Below, in pieces: positions 50,173 to 63,793 of a stretch of 64,000 nt of DNA. A program made the position numbers and the translations under genes. Position 1 is the stretch's first letter. Each line of letters begins with the position of its first letter. The notes under the pieces were generated by a model. The model worked only from the letters and a program-made list of their open reading frames with translations. It made no database searches and was not told the DNA's origin. Source of the stretch: Kosakonia quasisacchari (lineage in GTDB: Bacteria; Pseudomonadota; Gammaproteobacteria; Enterobacterales; Enterobacteriaceae); the NCBI RefSeq assembly GCF_004331415.1, contig NZ_SJOP01000010.1, positions 124,001 through 188,000 of the forward strand, read 5' to 3'.

Positions 50173-51072
50173 TTATTTATCACGCTGGATTATGTAATTT
50201 GCCAGTGCTTCCAGTGCCGTCGTATCCAGCGACTGTGCCGCAAGCAAGCTTAAAGCTTGCCGGGCGTCGTCAATCAGGTCGCGGGCTTTTGTCCGGGCTT
50301 GCTCAAGGCCCAGTAGTGCAGGATAGGTGCTTTTCCCCAGTTGCTGATCAGCGCCCTGGCGTTTGCCAAGCGTCGCAGTATCGCCGACAACATCCAGAAT
50401 GTCATCCTGAACCTGGAACGCCAGACCAATGCATTCCGCGTAGCGATCAAGCAGCGGCAGGGCTTCGCGGCCCTTATCACCTGCGCTTAGCGCGCCCATT
50501 CGGACTGCTGCGCGAATCAGCGCCCCGGTTTTGTGGCGGTGGATCTGCTCAAGCTCAGCCAGCGAAACCCGCTTGCCTTCTGCTGCAAGATCCAGCGCCT
50601 GCCCGCCGCACATTCCGGCAACGCCGCTGGCGTGAGCCAGTTCCGAAACCATTGCCAGACGGTCACGCGCATCGACATCTGCCATTGGTGCATCCGCAAG
50701 AATGGAGAAAGCCAGAGTTTGTAACGCATCACCCGCGAGGATGGCGCTGGCTTCACCAAACTTAATATGGCATGTCGGTAAACCCCGACGGAGATCGTCA
50801 TCATCCATGGCCGGCAGATCGTCGTGGATCAACGAGTAAGCGTGAATACACTCCACGGCTGCTGCGGGTGCATCCAGCGTTTGCTGGCTAACGCCAAACA
50901 TGGTCCCCGTGGCGTAAACCAAAAAAGGGCGCAGGCGTTTACCGCCTAATAATGCGCCATAGGAAATGGCCTCAACTAGAGGAGTGTTCTGAAAGGGCAG
51001 GGGCGCGATAAATCGGCGCAGCGCGTCATTGGCCTGAGAAACACAGGCCTGTAGCTGTTGATCGAAACCCAT
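50173..51072 (-). CDS. ispA: farnesyl diphosphate synthase IspA
   Basis: Chain-elongating prenyl transferase making geranyl and farnesyl diphosphate. 299 residues as in E. coli. First Asp-rich motif LIHDDLPAMDDDDLRRG, second FQVQDDILDVVGD, and the GGKRLRP substrate loop. It starts directly after the xseB stop, so translation is coupled; with dxs it links precursor supply and use. Confidence 0.98.
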   Translation of the reverse strand: MGFDQQLQACVSQANDALRRFIAPLPFQNTPLVEAISYGALLGGKRLRPFLVYATGTMFGVSQQTLDAPAAAVECIHAYSLIHDDLPAMDDDDLRRGLPTCHIKFGEASAILAGDALQTLAFSILADAPMADVDARDRLAMVSELAHASGVAGMCGGQALDLAAEGKRVSLAELEQIHRHKTGALIRAAVRMGALSAGDKGREALPLLDRYAECIGLAFQVQDDILDVVGDTATLGKRQGADQQLGKSTYPALLGLEQARTKARDLIDDARQALSLLAAQSLDTTALEALANYIIQRDK

Positions 51073-51315
51073 TTATTCAGCGTCCGGGGCAAAAGGCGTG
51101 AGTGGAGCCTCTTGTGAGTCGGAGAGCAGGATCTGCACGCGCTGTTCTGCTTGCTGGAGTTTTACCTGCCCCTGGCGCGCCAGCTGCACGCCGCGTTCGA
51201 ATTCATTGAGCGCCTCTTCAAGCGGAAGATCGCCGCTTTCAAGACGAGTGACAATCTGTTCCAGTTCGCTTAGCGCTGTTTCAAAACTGGCCGGTGCGTC
51301 GTTTTTCTTTGGCAT
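51073..51315 (-). CDS. xseB: exodeoxyribonuclease VII small subunit XseB
   Basis: 80-residue helical protein that stabilises XseA in the single-strand-specific exonuclease VII. Family pattern [33 protein letters not shown]. Same length as in E. coli. First gene of the xseB-ispA-dxs operon and divergent from thiI. Confidence 0.97.
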   Translation of the reverse strand: MPKKNDAPASFETALSELEQIVTRLESGDLPLEEALNEFERGVQLARQGQVKLQQAEQRVQILLSDSQEAPLTPFAPDAE

Positions 51316-51527
51316 AGTGAATGTCTGACTCTTCTATTGTTCTGGCTCAACTTAGCTATGGTAGCGAAGTCGCGGCGCTTAGCAAATAACGCGCAATGGT
51401 AATGCAATGTGCGCAGCTTTATTGCGATGGTGGTATACTTCCGCGCCTGGATGCAGCCGCGGGTATGGGCTGCTGTATTATTTTCCTCTACAGGCCCAGC
51501 CGGGCTTGCCAACGAACCATTGCCGCC

Positions 51528-52976
51528 ATGAAGTTTATCATTAAATTGTTCCCGGAAATCACCATCAAAAGCCAATCTGTGCGTTTGCGCTTTATTAAAA
51601 TTTTGACCGGGAACATTCGTAACGTTCTGAAGCAGTACGACGAGACCCTCGCCGTTGTCCGCCACTGGGATCATATCGAAGTGCGCGCCAAAGATGAAAA
51701 TCAGCGCCTGGCTATTCGCGACGCGCTGACCCGTATTCCGGGCATCCATCATATTCTCGAAGTGGAAGATGTACCGTTCACCTCGCTGCACGATATTTTT
51801 GAGAAAGCGCTGGTGCAGTACCGCGAGCAGATTGAGGGTAAAACCTTCTGCGTGCGCGTTAAACGCCGCGGCAAGCATGAGTTTAGCTCAATTGAAGTTG
51901 AACGTTATGTTGGCGGTGGTCTGAACCAGCATGTTGAATCTGCGCGTGTCAAACTGACTCACCCGGATGTGACGGTGAATCTGGAGATTGAAGATGATCG
52001 CCTGCTGTTGGTGAAAGGCCGCTATGAAGGCATCGGCGGTTTCCCGATCGGCACCCAGGAAGATGTGCTGTCGCTCATCTCCGGCGGTTTCGACTCCGGC
52101 GTTTCCAGCTATATGCTGATGCGCCGCGGTTGCCGCGTACACTACTGCTTCTTTAATCTGGGCGGGGCGGCGCATGAAATTGGCGTTCGCCAGGTGGCGC
52201 ATTATCTGTGGAACCGCTTCGGTAGTTCCCACCGCGTACGTTTTGTAGCGATCAACTTTGAGCCAGTAGTGGGTGAGATCCTCGAAAAAGTGGATGACGG
52301 CCAGATGGGCGTGGTGTTGAAACGCATGATGGTGCGTGCAGCATCAAAAGTGGCTGAGCGCTATGGCGTGCAAGCGCTGGTGACCGGTGAAGCGCTGGGC
52401 CAGGTTTCCAGCCAGACGCTGACTAACCTGCGTTTGATTGACAACGTTTCTGACACGCTAGTTCTGCGCCCGCTGATCTCTTACGACAAAGAGCACATCA
52501 TCGATCTCGCGCGTGAAATCGGTACTGAAGATTTTGCCCGTACCATGCCGGAATATTGCGGTGTGATCTCGAAAAGCCCAACTGTCAAAGCGGTAAAAGC
52601 GAAGATCGAAGCGGAGGAAGAGCATTTCGACTTCTCCATCCTTGAAAAAGTGGTCGCTGAAGCGAGCAATATCGATATCCGTGAAATTGCCCAGCAGACG
52701 CAGGAAACGGTTGTTGAAGTCGAAACGGTAACCGGTTTTGGCCCGAACGATGTGATCCTGGATATCCGCTCTATTGATGAACAGGATGATAAGCCGCTGA
52801 AGCTGGAAGGGATCGACGTGGTTTCGCTGCCGTTCTATAAACTGAGTACGAAGTTTGGCGACCTCGATCAGAGCAAAAACTGGTTGCTGTGGTGCGAGCG
52901 CGGTGTGATGAGCCGTCTGCAGGCGCTCTATTTGCGTGAGCAGGGCTTTGCCAATGTGAAGGTTTACCGCCCGTAA
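51528..52976 (+). CDS. thiI: tRNA 4-thiouridine synthase / thiamine sulphur carrier ThiI
   Basis: Makes s4U8 in tRNA and passes sulphur toward the thiazole of thiamine. Start at 51528 ([15 protein letters not shown]), giving 482 residues as in E. coli. Domains: N-terminal ferredoxin-like and THUMP (to about 165), PP-loop [11 protein letters not shown], Cys in [12 protein letters not shown]-terminal rhodanese domain with active Cys in [10 protein letters not shown]. The longer open frame from 51396 is not conserved. Confidence 0.98.
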   Translation: MKFIIKLFPEITIKSQSVRLRFIKILTGNIRNVLKQYDETLAVVRHWDHIEVRAKDENQRLAIRDALTRIPGIHHILEVEDVPFTSLHDIFEKALVQYREQIEGKTFCVRVKRRGKHEFSSIEVERYVGGGLNQHVESARVKLTHPDVTVNLEIEDDRLLLVKGRYEGIGGFPIGTQEDVLSLISGGFDSGVSSYMLMRRGCRVHYCFFNLGGAAHEIGVRQVAHYLWNRFGSSHRVRFVAINFEPVVGEILEKVDDGQMGVVLKRMMVRAASKVAERYGVQALVTGEALGQVSSQTLTNLRLIDNVSDTLVLRPLISYDKEHIIDLAREIGTEDFARTMPEYCGVISKSPTVKAVKAKIEAEEEHFDFSILEKVVAEASNIDIREIAQQTQETVVEVETVTGFGPNDVILDIRSIDEQDDKPLKLEGIDVVSLPFYKLSTKFGDLDQSKNWLLWCERGVMSRLQALYLREQGFANVKVYRP

Positions 52977-53026
52977 AAAATGCGGGCGAGCTCTGTCTCT
53001 TGTCAGCGATGTTGTTCACACTGCAG

Positions 53027-53059
53027 GCCCGGTACGCGTAAGCGCCACCGGGCTTTTTT
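53027..53059 (+). terminator. intrinsic terminator after thiI
   Basis: 7-bp stem GCCCGGT (53027-53033) / ACCGGGC (53047-53053) followed by six T. Confidence 0.8.
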
Positions 53060-53193
53060 ATTACTAACGGAAAACCACGACACGCAGACACATTGAGCGA
53101 GCGCGCCATATTATCTTTGGATTTCAATCTTACCGGACGGGTAGATACGTATTTTTAAGGTGGGAGACGCGCCCTTCAAAGGCAGGATCAATG

Positions 53194-53213
53194 CCGCCTT
53201 CTCTGGAAGGCGG
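53194..53213 (-). terminator. hairpin downstream of yajL
   Basis: 8-bp perfect stem CCGCCTTC / GAAGGCGG with a 4-base loop, eight bases after the yajL stop on the minus strand; no U-run, so its role in termination is uncertain. Confidence 0.45.
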
Positions 53214-53221
53214 ATGTTTAT

Positions 53222-53815
53222 TCAGGCTTCGTAGTAGTTATAAATTCCGGCAGCCATCACCAGCTGTGACGCTACTTCGTGCGCTTTTTCTCGCCCCACC
53301 AGCAGGTCAATAATCTTCAGACCAAAATCGATGGCGGTGCCTGGCCCCTGGCTGGTGAGTAGATTGACGCGCGGATCCCACACGACGCGTTTATCCTGCC
53401 ACTGTTCGGCGGGAATGGTCTCTTTCAGACCGGGAAAACCGGTCATGTTGCCAAGCGGAAAAATTTCATGCGGCACTAGCACGGTGCCCGCTGCCGCACA
53501 AATTGCAGCAACAATACGACCCGAGAGGTGAAACTGGCGCACGGTTTCCACCAGTAACGGACTATCGCGAAAATATTCCGCCCCTTTCAGGCCGCCGGGC
53601 AGCACAATCACGTCGTAATCGCCATCTGCTACTTCAACTAACGGCGCATCCGCCAGCAGTTTTACGCCGCGTGAGCAGGTAATGACCTGGTTGCCATCGC
53701 TAGCGACACTAGCGGTAGTGACGGCAATTCCGCCACGAACCAGCAGATCGATAGTGGTGACGGCTTCGGTCTCTTCACTACCAGGGGCGAGACATATCAG
53801 AGCTGATGCGCTCAT
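53222..53815 (-). CDS. yajL: DJ-1/PfpI family protein deglycase/chaperone YajL
   Basis: 197 residues from [17 protein letters not shown] at 53815 (two extra residues if read from 53821). Active nucleophile C106 in AAICAAAG, with Glu in the N-terminal GSEETE. Earlier annotated thiJ; in E. coli it protects proteins from glycation and oxidative damage. The start overlaps the end of panE by 38 bases, indicating coupling. Confidence 0.95.
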   Translation of the reverse strand: MSASALICLAPGSEETEAVTTIDLLVRGGIAVTTASVASDGNQVITCSRGVKLLADAPLVEVADGDYDVIVLPGGLKGAEYFRDSPLLVETVRQFHLSGRIVAAICAAAGTVLVPHEIFPLGNMTGFPGLKETIPAEQWQDKRVVWDPRVNLLTSQGPGTAIDFGLKIIDLLVGREKAHEVASQLVMAAGIYNYYEA

Positions 53816-54689
53816 ACTCACTCTCCTTACGTTTAATCATTTCATACAGACGGGCGTTTTCCGGCACTGCGATACCGTGCGCGCGGGCGCGTCTGAGCAG
53901 GTAACCCGTAATATAATCGCACTCGGTATGGCGCATCGCGCGTACGTCCTGCAGCATAGATGAGATATTTTCTGCCGTGTTTTCAATAATCTGATTCACG
54001 TAGCTCAGCAAATCATCGGCAGAGATATGGTGCCCTTCGCGTTCAATCACGGCAGCAACCTCATGCGTGACCTTTTGGATCTCCTCCGGGAAAGCACGCA
54101 GATCGCCATTTTTACAGTCATGCAGCGCGGTTAACGGGTTGATGACGCAATTCACTGCCAGCTTACGCCACAGCGCCGGACGAATCGTGTTATGCCAGGC
54201 AACGTCCGGCAGCACATCTTGCAGGATGTCGGCCAGATAGCTGAACTCGCCATCTTGTTGCCGCGCCGGGCCAATGTGCGTGGTGCCGCTGGCAACATGC
54301 ACAATAACGTTGCCATCGCGGCGCGCAGCGTGAGTCGTGGTACCAATCAGTAAAGGATTCGCCAGCGCTTTCAGCTCTTCGACGGTGCCCATGCCGTTGT
54401 GCAGCAGCAATACGGGTGTGGAAGGCGAGAGTGTTGCCGCCAGCCCTTTCACCGCGTCGGAAACTTGCCACGCTTTTAACGTCACCAGCAATAAATCGCT
54501 ACGCGCCAGGAATTCAGGATCGTTGGCCGTCAGGGATTCGTTAAATATTGAGCCGTCTTCATCAACGACATTCACACTGCAAAATGGCTGTGGAAAGCGC
54601 AACCAACCCTGTACTTCATGTCCCTTTTTACACAACGCGGTTAACCACACTTGCCCTAAAGCACCGCATCCGAGTACGGTAATTCTCAT
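53778..54689 (-). CDS. panE: 2-dehydropantoate 2-reductase PanE
   Basis: Reduces ketopantoate to pantoate with NADPH in coenzyme A synthesis. 303 residues as in E. coli; N-terminal [15 protein letters not shown] (GxGxxG), catalytic Lys in [16 protein letters not shown], and the C-terminal Glu region around [17 protein letters not shown]. Divergent from yajQ. Confidence 0.96.
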   Translation of the reverse strand: MRITVLGCGALGQVWLTALCKKGHEVQGWLRFPQPFCSVNVVDEDGSIFNESLTANDPEFLARSDLLLVTLKAWQVSDAVKGLAATLSPSTPVLLLHNGMGTVEELKALANPLLIGTTTHAARRDGNVIVHVASGTTHIGPARQQDGEFSYLADILQDVLPDVAWHNTIRPALWRKLAVNCVINPLTALHDCKNGDLRAFPEEIQKVTHEVAAVIEREGHHISADDLLSYVNQIIENTAENISSMLQDVRAMRHTECDYITGYLLRRARAHGIAVPENARLYEMIKRKESEYERISSDMSRPW

Positions 54690-54828
54690 TTATCCTCCTC
54701 ACCTGCAACGTCGCCAGGTGTTGCTTTCACCATTATAGCGCTGTCGGCTAAGCTTCCCGTATTACAAGTTGAGTTATGCCTCGTTGCGGGTATTATGCAA
54801 CGCAACAAATGCAGAGGGAGAAGAAAAG

Positions 54829-55320
54829 ATGCCATCTTTCGATATCGTTTCCGAAGTTGAAATGCGTGAAGTGCAAAACGGCGTTGAGAATGCGACCCGT
54901 GAAGTAGGGACTCGTTTTGATTTTCGCAACGTTGAAGCCACGTTTGAACTGAACGAAGAGAAACAGACCATTAAGGTTTTGAGCGAATCCGATTTCCAGG
55001 TTAACCAACTGCTGGATATTTTACGCGCTAAATTGCTGAAACGCGGCATTGAAGGGGCGTCTCTGGACGTACCGGAAGAGTTTGTTCACAGCGGCAAGAC
55101 CTGGTTTGTGGAAGCAAAGCTGAAACAGGGCATTGATGCGGCAACGGCGAAAAAAATCATCAAGCTGATTAAAGACAGCAAGCTGAAAGTGCAGGCGCAG
55201 ATTCAGGGCGAAGAGATTCGTGTGACCGGGAAATCCCGTGATGACTTGCAGTCCGTCATGGCGCTGGTGCGCGGCGGTAATCTTGGTCAGCCGTTCCAGT
55301 TCAAAAACTTCCGCGATTAA
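54829..55320 (+). CDS. yajQ: nucleotide-binding protein YajQ
   Basis: 163 residues from [17 protein letters not shown] at 54829, the E. coli length, with GAGGGAGAAG as ribosome-binding site. Two alpha/beta (ferredoxin-like) repeats. Family members bind nucleotides and RNA; some bind c-di-GMP and act on LysR regulators (Xanthomonas). Role in this organism unknown. Confidence 0.95.
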   Translation: MPSFDIVSEVEMREVQNGVENATREVGTRFDFRNVEATFELNEEKQTIKVLSESDFQVNQLLDILRAKLLKRGIEGASLDVPEEFVHSGKTWFVEAKLKQGIDAATAKKIIKLIKDSKLKVQAQIQGEEIRVTGKSRDDLQSVMALVRGGNLGQPFQFKNFRD

Positions 55321-55327
55321 TGCGTGC

Positions 55328-55352
55328 GCTCTCTCCCTGGTAGGGAGAGAGC
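55328..55352. terminator. bidirectional hairpin between yajQ and yajR
   Basis: 11-bp stem GCTCTCTCCCT / AGGGAGAGAGC with a 3-base loop between convergent genes. Confidence 0.65.
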
Positions 55353-55364
55353 AGAATCGCGAAC

Positions 55365-56726
55365 TTAACCTGCTATCGCTTGTTCGACGTCAAAACGGTT
55401 GGTCACTTTACTGTCGATTTTGACGTAAGCGCTGCGCTCCTCAGCAACCACCAACACTTCACTCACGCCTTCTTTTGCCAGTAAACGCTGCTGCAGCGCT
55501 TCATTGATGGTGACATTTTCCGGGATCGCGATGCGTAAACTGCTGACATAGGGCGGTTCCTGCATGGTGCCCGCGACAAGCAGCCAAACCATCGCCAGCA
55601 ATGCGCCGGCAAGAAAGACTGTTTGCGAGTCAAACAGGCCATCTACCCAGCCGCCGAGCGCACCGCCAATTGCCACGCCGATAAACTGGCTGGTGGAGTA
55701 AATGCCCATCGCCGTGCCTTTATAACCCGCAGGTGCTTCTTTGCTGATTAACGACGGCAATAACGCTTCCATCAGGTTAAAGGCGAGGAAAAAGATCTGT
55801 ACGCCAATGACGATTTCCCAGAAATGCGGCCCCGCGCCCCACAACACGATTTCAGCAATCAGCAGCAGCGCCACGCAGAACACGAAAACGCGCTTCATGC
55901 GGCGTTTCACTTCGGCGTAGATAATAAACGGCACCACAGAAACGAAAGAGATAAGCATGGTGACAAGGTAGATTTTCCAGTGATTCGGCGCGAGGAAACC
56001 GGCGGCTTCAAGTTGCCCAGGCAGGGCCACGAATGTCGACATCAGCAGGATATGCAGGCACATAATGCCAAAGTTGAGCTTCAGCAGTTTCGGGTTGACC
56101 ATCACCATCTGGAAACAGTCTTTCACCATGCCGGATTCGCGGTTACGCACGTGTCGCTGGCTGTCTGGCACGACCCACACGGTTAACGCAATGCCGACAG
56201 TTGCCAGCCCGGCAATCATCCAGAACAGCGCATGTAAACCCAACTGGTGCGTGATAATCGGGCCGAGCACCATGGCAATAGCGAAGGTGACGCCAAAGCT
56301 GACACCGATAAAGGCCATCGCTTTGGTGCGGTTCTGTTCGCGGGTGAGATCGGAGAGAAGCGCCATGACGGCGGCGGCGATGGCGCCGGAGCCTTGCAAC
56401 GCGCGGCCAAGAATAATGCCCCAGATAGAATCGGAAAGCGCGGCAATCACGCTACCGGCGACAAAAATCGCTAACCCACCGACGATAAGAGGCTTGCGGC
56501 CGATACGGTCAGAAAGCAAGCCAAAGGGAATTTGAAACACGGCCTGTGCGAGGCCATAAATACCAATCGCCAGACCGATCAGTGCTTCACTGGCACCCTG
56601 CAGCGCCATACCGTAAGTGGTCAGAACGGGCAGGACCATAAACATGCCAAGCATGCGCAGTGAGAATACAGTCCCTAAACCCCAGGTGGCGCGCAACTCG
56701 CCTGGTGTCATTTTATAATCGTTCAT
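55365..56726 (-). CDS. yajR: MFS transporter YajR with C-terminal ferredoxin-like domain
   Basis: 453 residues from MNDYKMTPGELRATWGLG at 56726 (nine more codons are open upstream). Twelve membrane helices, MFS motif A GLLSDRIGRKPLIV between helices 2 and 3, and motif near ILGRALQGSGAIAAA. The C-terminal 65 residues (from about PPYVSSLRI) form the YAM domain known from the E. coli structure. Substrate not established. Confidence 0.95.
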   Translation of the reverse strand: MNDYKMTPGELRATWGLGTVFSLRMLGMFMVLPVLTTYGMALQGASEALIGLAIGIYGLAQAVFQIPFGLLSDRIGRKPLIVGGLAIFVAGSVIAALSDSIWGIILGRALQGSGAIAAAVMALLSDLTREQNRTKAMAFIGVSFGVTFAIAMVLGPIITHQLGLHALFWMIAGLATVGIALTVWVVPDSQRHVRNRESGMVKDCFQMVMVNPKLLKLNFGIMCLHILLMSTFVALPGQLEAAGFLAPNHWKIYLVTMLISFVSVVPFIIYAEVKRRMKRVFVFCVALLLIAEIVLWGAGPHFWEIVIGVQIFFLAFNLMEALLPSLISKEAPAGYKGTAMGIYSTSQFIGVAIGGALGGWVDGLFDSQTVFLAGALLAMVWLLVAGTMQEPPYVSSLRIAIPENVTINEALQQRLLAKEGVSEVLVVAEERSAYVKIDSKVTNRFDVEQAIAG

Positions 56727-56832
56727 TACCACCTCAATTTGAAAACCGGACATAGTGTAGTGCGGGGGCAGGGCGGGGTAAATAACAGGTTAATTAACAA
56801 ATATTACCTGTAAATCGTGGAGTTTGGGCATG

Positions 56833-56857
56833 AAAAAAGGGTGCCGTAGCACCCTTT
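56833..56857 (-). terminator. intrinsic terminator of the cyo operon
   Basis: 9-bp stem AAAGGGTGC / GCACCCTTT with a 4-base loop; six A on the plus strand supply the U-run for minus-strand transcription. Confidence 0.9.
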
Positions 56858-56873
56858 AGAATGGCGGTTTGGA

Positions 56874-57761
56874 TCACCAGACGTAGGTCAACAGATTATG
56901 GGAATCCGGCACCATAAAATCGACCGACATCATCACGCTGAGCGAGGTGATAGCGACAATGGAGAAGACGAACAGTTTGCGCGCCCACACCTTGTCATCC
57001 TCAACTTTATATCCACGCAGCGCCATGCCTAACCACCAGAGGCTTACCGCGGCGGCAACCACCAGGTATTTGTAACCGGCGTAGCCGCCAAGCGACAGCA
57101 TTAAAGTGGCGATAGCGAACGCCAGGATATAGAGCGTGATATGGTTTTTCGCCACGGAAATGCCTTTCACCACCGGCAGCACCGGGATGTTCGCAGCCTG
57201 ATAATCCTTAAAACGGAAAATCGCGATGGCATACGAGTGAGGCATCTGCCACAGGCTGAAAATCGCCAGCAGAATTGCCGCGCCGCTGTCGAACTCGTTG
57301 GTGACGGCGCAGTAGCCAATCACCGGCGGCGCAGCGCCGGAGAGTGAGCCAATCAGCGTACCGTAAACGGAGTGGCGTTTCATATACAGGCTGTAGACGC
57401 CCACATACACAACAAACCCCATTACCCCGAGCCAGCAGGCCAGCGGGTTGGCGCCAAACCACAGCAGCATGAAGCCAGCAATACCCAACAAGGCGGCGTA
57501 AACCAGCGACACTTTTGGCGAGATCAGCCCTCTGACCAGCACCCTGTTTTTCGTCCGTTCCATCTTTTTATCGATGTCACGGTCGATGTAGTTGTTAAAT
57601 ACACAACCAGAGGCGACCACCAGCGACACACCAATCAGCGTGTAGATGAACAGGGGATAATCGATGTGGCCTTTAGAGGCCAGCAGGAATCCCCCGATCA
57701 CGGAGATCAAGTTGCCAAAAATAATGCCCGGTTTCGTGACTTGCAGGTATTGCTTAAACAT
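56874..57761 (-). CDS. cyoE: protoheme IX farnesyltransferase CyoE
   Basis: Makes heme O by farnesylating heme B for cytochrome bo3. 295 residues (E. coli 296), about nine membrane helices, UbiA-type Asp-rich motif [15 protein letters not shown] and [17 protein letters not shown] region. Last gene of cyoABCDE, 12 bases after cyoD. Its farnesyl diphosphate substrate is made by IspA, encoded about 6 kb away. Confidence 0.97.
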   Translation of the reverse strand: MFKQYLQVTKPGIIFGNLISVIGGFLLASKGHIDYPLFIYTLIGVSLVVASGCVFNNYIDRDIDKKMERTKNRVLVRGLISPKVSLVYAALLGIAGFMLLWFGANPLACWLGVMGFVVYVGVYSLYMKRHSVYGTLIGSLSGAAPPVIGYCAVTNEFDSGAAILLAIFSLWQMPHSYAIAIFRFKDYQAANIPVLPVVKGISVAKNHITLYILAFAIATLMLSLGGYAGYKYLVVAAAVSLWWLGMALRGYKVEDDKVWARKLFVFSIVAITSLSVMMSVDFMVPDSHNLLTYVW

Positions 57762-57773
57762 ACTTCGCCGCTC

Positions 57774-58099
57774 TTATCGAACCATCATGTTGTAGTTGAG
57801 GTTCCACATAATCCAGATGGAACCTACCACCACGATCGCGATGATCAGCACAGTAAAGACGAAGGCCGTCAGGTTCCAGCCCTCATCAGATTTGGTGTTC
57901 ATATGCAGGAAGCACACCAGATGCACCAGAATCTGTACCACCGCTGTCACCAGCACAGTGCCAAGAATCGCAACGTGGGACGCAGTACCGCTCATCACCA
58001 TCCAGAACGGGATCACCGTCAGGATGATCGACAGGATAAAACCTGTCATGTAGGTTTTTACGCTACCGTGGGAAGCGCCATGATCGGTTGAATGACTCA

Positions 58100-58100
<1 letters not shown>
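57774..58100 (-). CDS. cyoD: cytochrome bo3 ubiquinol oxidase subunit IV CyoD
   Basis: 108 residues (E. coli 109) from [21 protein letters not shown] at 58100; three membrane helices. Helps assembly of the CuB site in the oxidase. Start overlaps the cyoC stop by one base. Confidence 0.96.
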
Positions 58101-61661
<3,561 letters not shown>

Positions 61662-61710
61662 TTAACGACCTCAATTCCACGGGATCTGGTGGCGCTTAAA
61701 GTGTGCGGGC

Positions 61711-61739
61711 ATTTTACGGAAAGGTTACGTTACTGTAAA
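61711..61739 (-). promoter_or_regulatory. sigma70-like promoter of cyoABCDE
   Basis: On the minus strand TTTACA (61739-61734), 17-base spacer, TAAAAT (61716-61711), about 45 bases upstream of the cyoA start. In E. coli cyo is repressed by ArcA and FNR; I did not identify their sites with confidence. The remaining upstream DNA (61740-62240) is AT-rich with no credible gene. Confidence 0.7.
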
Positions 61740-62247
61740 CATGATTGGCTCTGTGTCAGTAAGGTGTTACTGGCTTTTGCCGTTTATGTCACATCGAATG
61801 CAACAAACTGTAAAAAAAGCGATTCGCACTGCCAGAGAGTGAGATTATAACGGAAAAACTACATGACAATCAGTCTTGGGGGTAAATTGGTATAACCAAT
61901 CAGTTAAATATACATTTATTTAACAAATATCCAGCAAATATTGAACATTATTGGAACGAACTTGAAACCCAACAATTAATAACCGTGCTGAATCGTTAAA
62001 GAGTAGCCTTTAATTTATAAGGCACAAAACAATTAAGATTTTTTATTTGTTCAGTTTGAATTAGGTGATTTGCTAAAAAGATGTGGTGTTTATTTATTGA
62101 GCATAATAATAACTGAGGTGAATTGTTTTGGGCCGTTTTTATTTTTTGATTCTCTGATTTTAATAGGGAAATAGCCAGTAAATATATTCTCCAGAGATTT
62201 TTTTGTCTCTTTACTTTTTTTTAACGTTTTGAGGCTTTCGAAGACAA

Positions 62248-62273
62248 AAACAAGCACCCGCAGGCGCTTGTTT
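62248..62273 (-). terminator. terminator after ampG
   Basis: Stem AAACAAGC (62248-62255) / GCTTGTTT (62266-62273) with A-rich plus-strand sequence downstream on the minus strand. Confidence 0.7.
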
Positions 62274-62279
62274 ATCACG

Positions 62280-63755
62280 TCATAGTAACTCTGTTTTACG
62301 TAGCGCCAGGAGATCCAACACACCGCCAAACACAATGCCGATAATCGCTAACAGCGCGCCCCATTCCAGAAGCGTTGTGCCGAAAGACCAGTCGGCAAAT
62401 CCTGTAGCGTTAATCATTAGCACCAGCAACCAGCACCCTACCAGTACGCAACCGGCGCTCAGTATGCGCAGTGCCAGCCGGTACGCCGCAGCGTATTCCG
62501 TTCTGCAGAGAAAACGTTCACTCTGTTGCGTAAATGCCAGCGTTTTTTTGCACAATACCAGCAATACCAGACCGGGAAGCGCGGCCACAATCGAAAAGAG
62601 ATAGAACGTCGACCAACTGTAACTTTCAACAAACCAGCCAGCCAGCGGGCCGACATAGACGCGTCCAACTGCCGACAGTGCCGAGAGCAAAGCAAACTGC
62701 GTTGCGGAGAAGGATTTGTTGCAGAGCGTCATTAATAGCGCAACAAACGCCGCAGTCCCCATGCCGCCACACAGGTTTTCTAAAAAGACGGCTGAACCCA
62801 TCGTAAAAATGCTTTTCGCCGTAATCGATAGCAGCCAGTAACCGGCATTGGAAATGGCCTGTAGTACGCCAAAAATGAACAGCGCACGGAACAGGGATAA
62901 CCGTTGCATCAGTACGCCACCAAATAACGCGCCGATAATCGTGGCGATAAGCCCCAGGGTTTTGTTCACTACGCCGACTTCTCCGGCGTCAAAACCAACG
63001 CCGCGGATGAGAAATGTTGTTGTCAGGCTCATGGCGAACGCATCGCCCAGTTTGTACAGCACTATTAATAGAAGGATAAGCCAGGCGTTGTTGCGCCCGA
63101 AGAAATCACGCAGCGGCTCGACAACGGCGCGTTCCAGCGTTTTCGGCACCGGAATCACATCCTCTGGCTCCGGTGCGAGCAGGGTAGCGATAATGCACGG
63201 GACCAGTAGCACGGCCATTAACCCGTACATCCCTTGCCAGCCGAGCCAGCGATCCGCCAGCCATAATGCCAGTCCCCCGGAAACCAACATTCCAAGCCGA
63301 TAGCCCAGCACGCTTATTGCCGCACCTGCGCCGCGCTCTTCAAGCGGCAACACATCCGTTTTCCATGCGTCGAAGACAATATCCTGAGACGCAGAGCAGA
63401 AGGCGATAAGCACAGCCAGCGCCGCCATCCAGCGTAAATGGTTGGCTGGATCGAGGAAACCCATTGCGGCAATCGACACCAGCAACAGAATTTGCGTAAG
63501 GAGCAGCCAGCCGCGACGACGCCCGAGTAAAGGCGGTGTGTAGCGATCCATCACTGGTGACCACAGAAATTTAAAGACGTAAGCCTGGCCGACCAGAGAA
63601 AAGAAACCGATAGTTTTTAAATCGATGTTTTCAACGGTCATCCATGCCTGGAGTGTGCCGCTGGTCAGGGCAAGAGGCAAACCGGAAGCGAAACCCAGAA
63701 TCAGCAGGATGGCTGATTTCGGCTGGGTGAATATGCGTAAGTAGTGACTGGACAT
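62280..63755 (-). CDS. ampG: muropeptide permease AmpG
   Basis: Inner-membrane MFS permease importing anhydro-muropeptides for cell-wall recycling; in species with AmpC/AmpR its cargo also controls beta-lactamase induction. 491 residues as in E. coli, with about 14 helices and the N-terminal ILLILGFASGLPLALTSGTLQ signature. Next to yajG as in E. coli, separated by a strong terminator; no ampC or ampR is present in the window. Confidence 0.97.
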   Translation of the reverse strand: MSSHYLRIFTQPKSAILLILGFASGLPLALTSGTLQAWMTVENIDLKTIGFFSLVGQAYVFKFLWSPVMDRYTPPLLGRRRGWLLLTQILLLVSIAAMGFLDPANHLRWMAALAVLIAFCSASQDIVFDAWKTDVLPLEERGAGAAISVLGYRLGMLVSGGLALWLADRWLGWQGMYGLMAVLLVPCIIATLLAPEPEDVIPVPKTLERAVVEPLRDFFGRNNAWLILLLIVLYKLGDAFAMSLTTTFLIRGVGFDAGEVGVVNKTLGLIATIIGALFGGVLMQRLSLFRALFIFGVLQAISNAGYWLLSITAKSIFTMGSAVFLENLCGGMGTAAFVALLMTLCNKSFSATQFALLSALSAVGRVYVGPLAGWFVESYSWSTFYLFSIVAALPGLVLLVLCKKTLAFTQQSERFLCRTEYAAAYRLALRILSAGCVLVGCWLLVLMINATGFADWSFGTTLLEWGALLAIIGIVFGGVLDLLALRKTELL

Positions 63756-63760
63756 GAGTT

Positions 63761-63787
63761 AAAAACTGGCCCGGAAAACCGGGCCAG
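63761..63787 (-). terminator. intrinsic terminator of yajG
   Basis: 9-bp stem CTGGCCCGG / CCGGGCCAG with an AAAA loop and a five-base U-run on the minus strand, between yajG and ampG. Confidence 0.88.
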
Positions 63788-63793
63788 AAAAAA

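Noticed and set aside
62090..62335. Possible small gene of 81 codons upstream of cyoA
   Set aside because: AT-rich, Lys-rich translation overlapping the ampG end and its terminator; no family resemblance.
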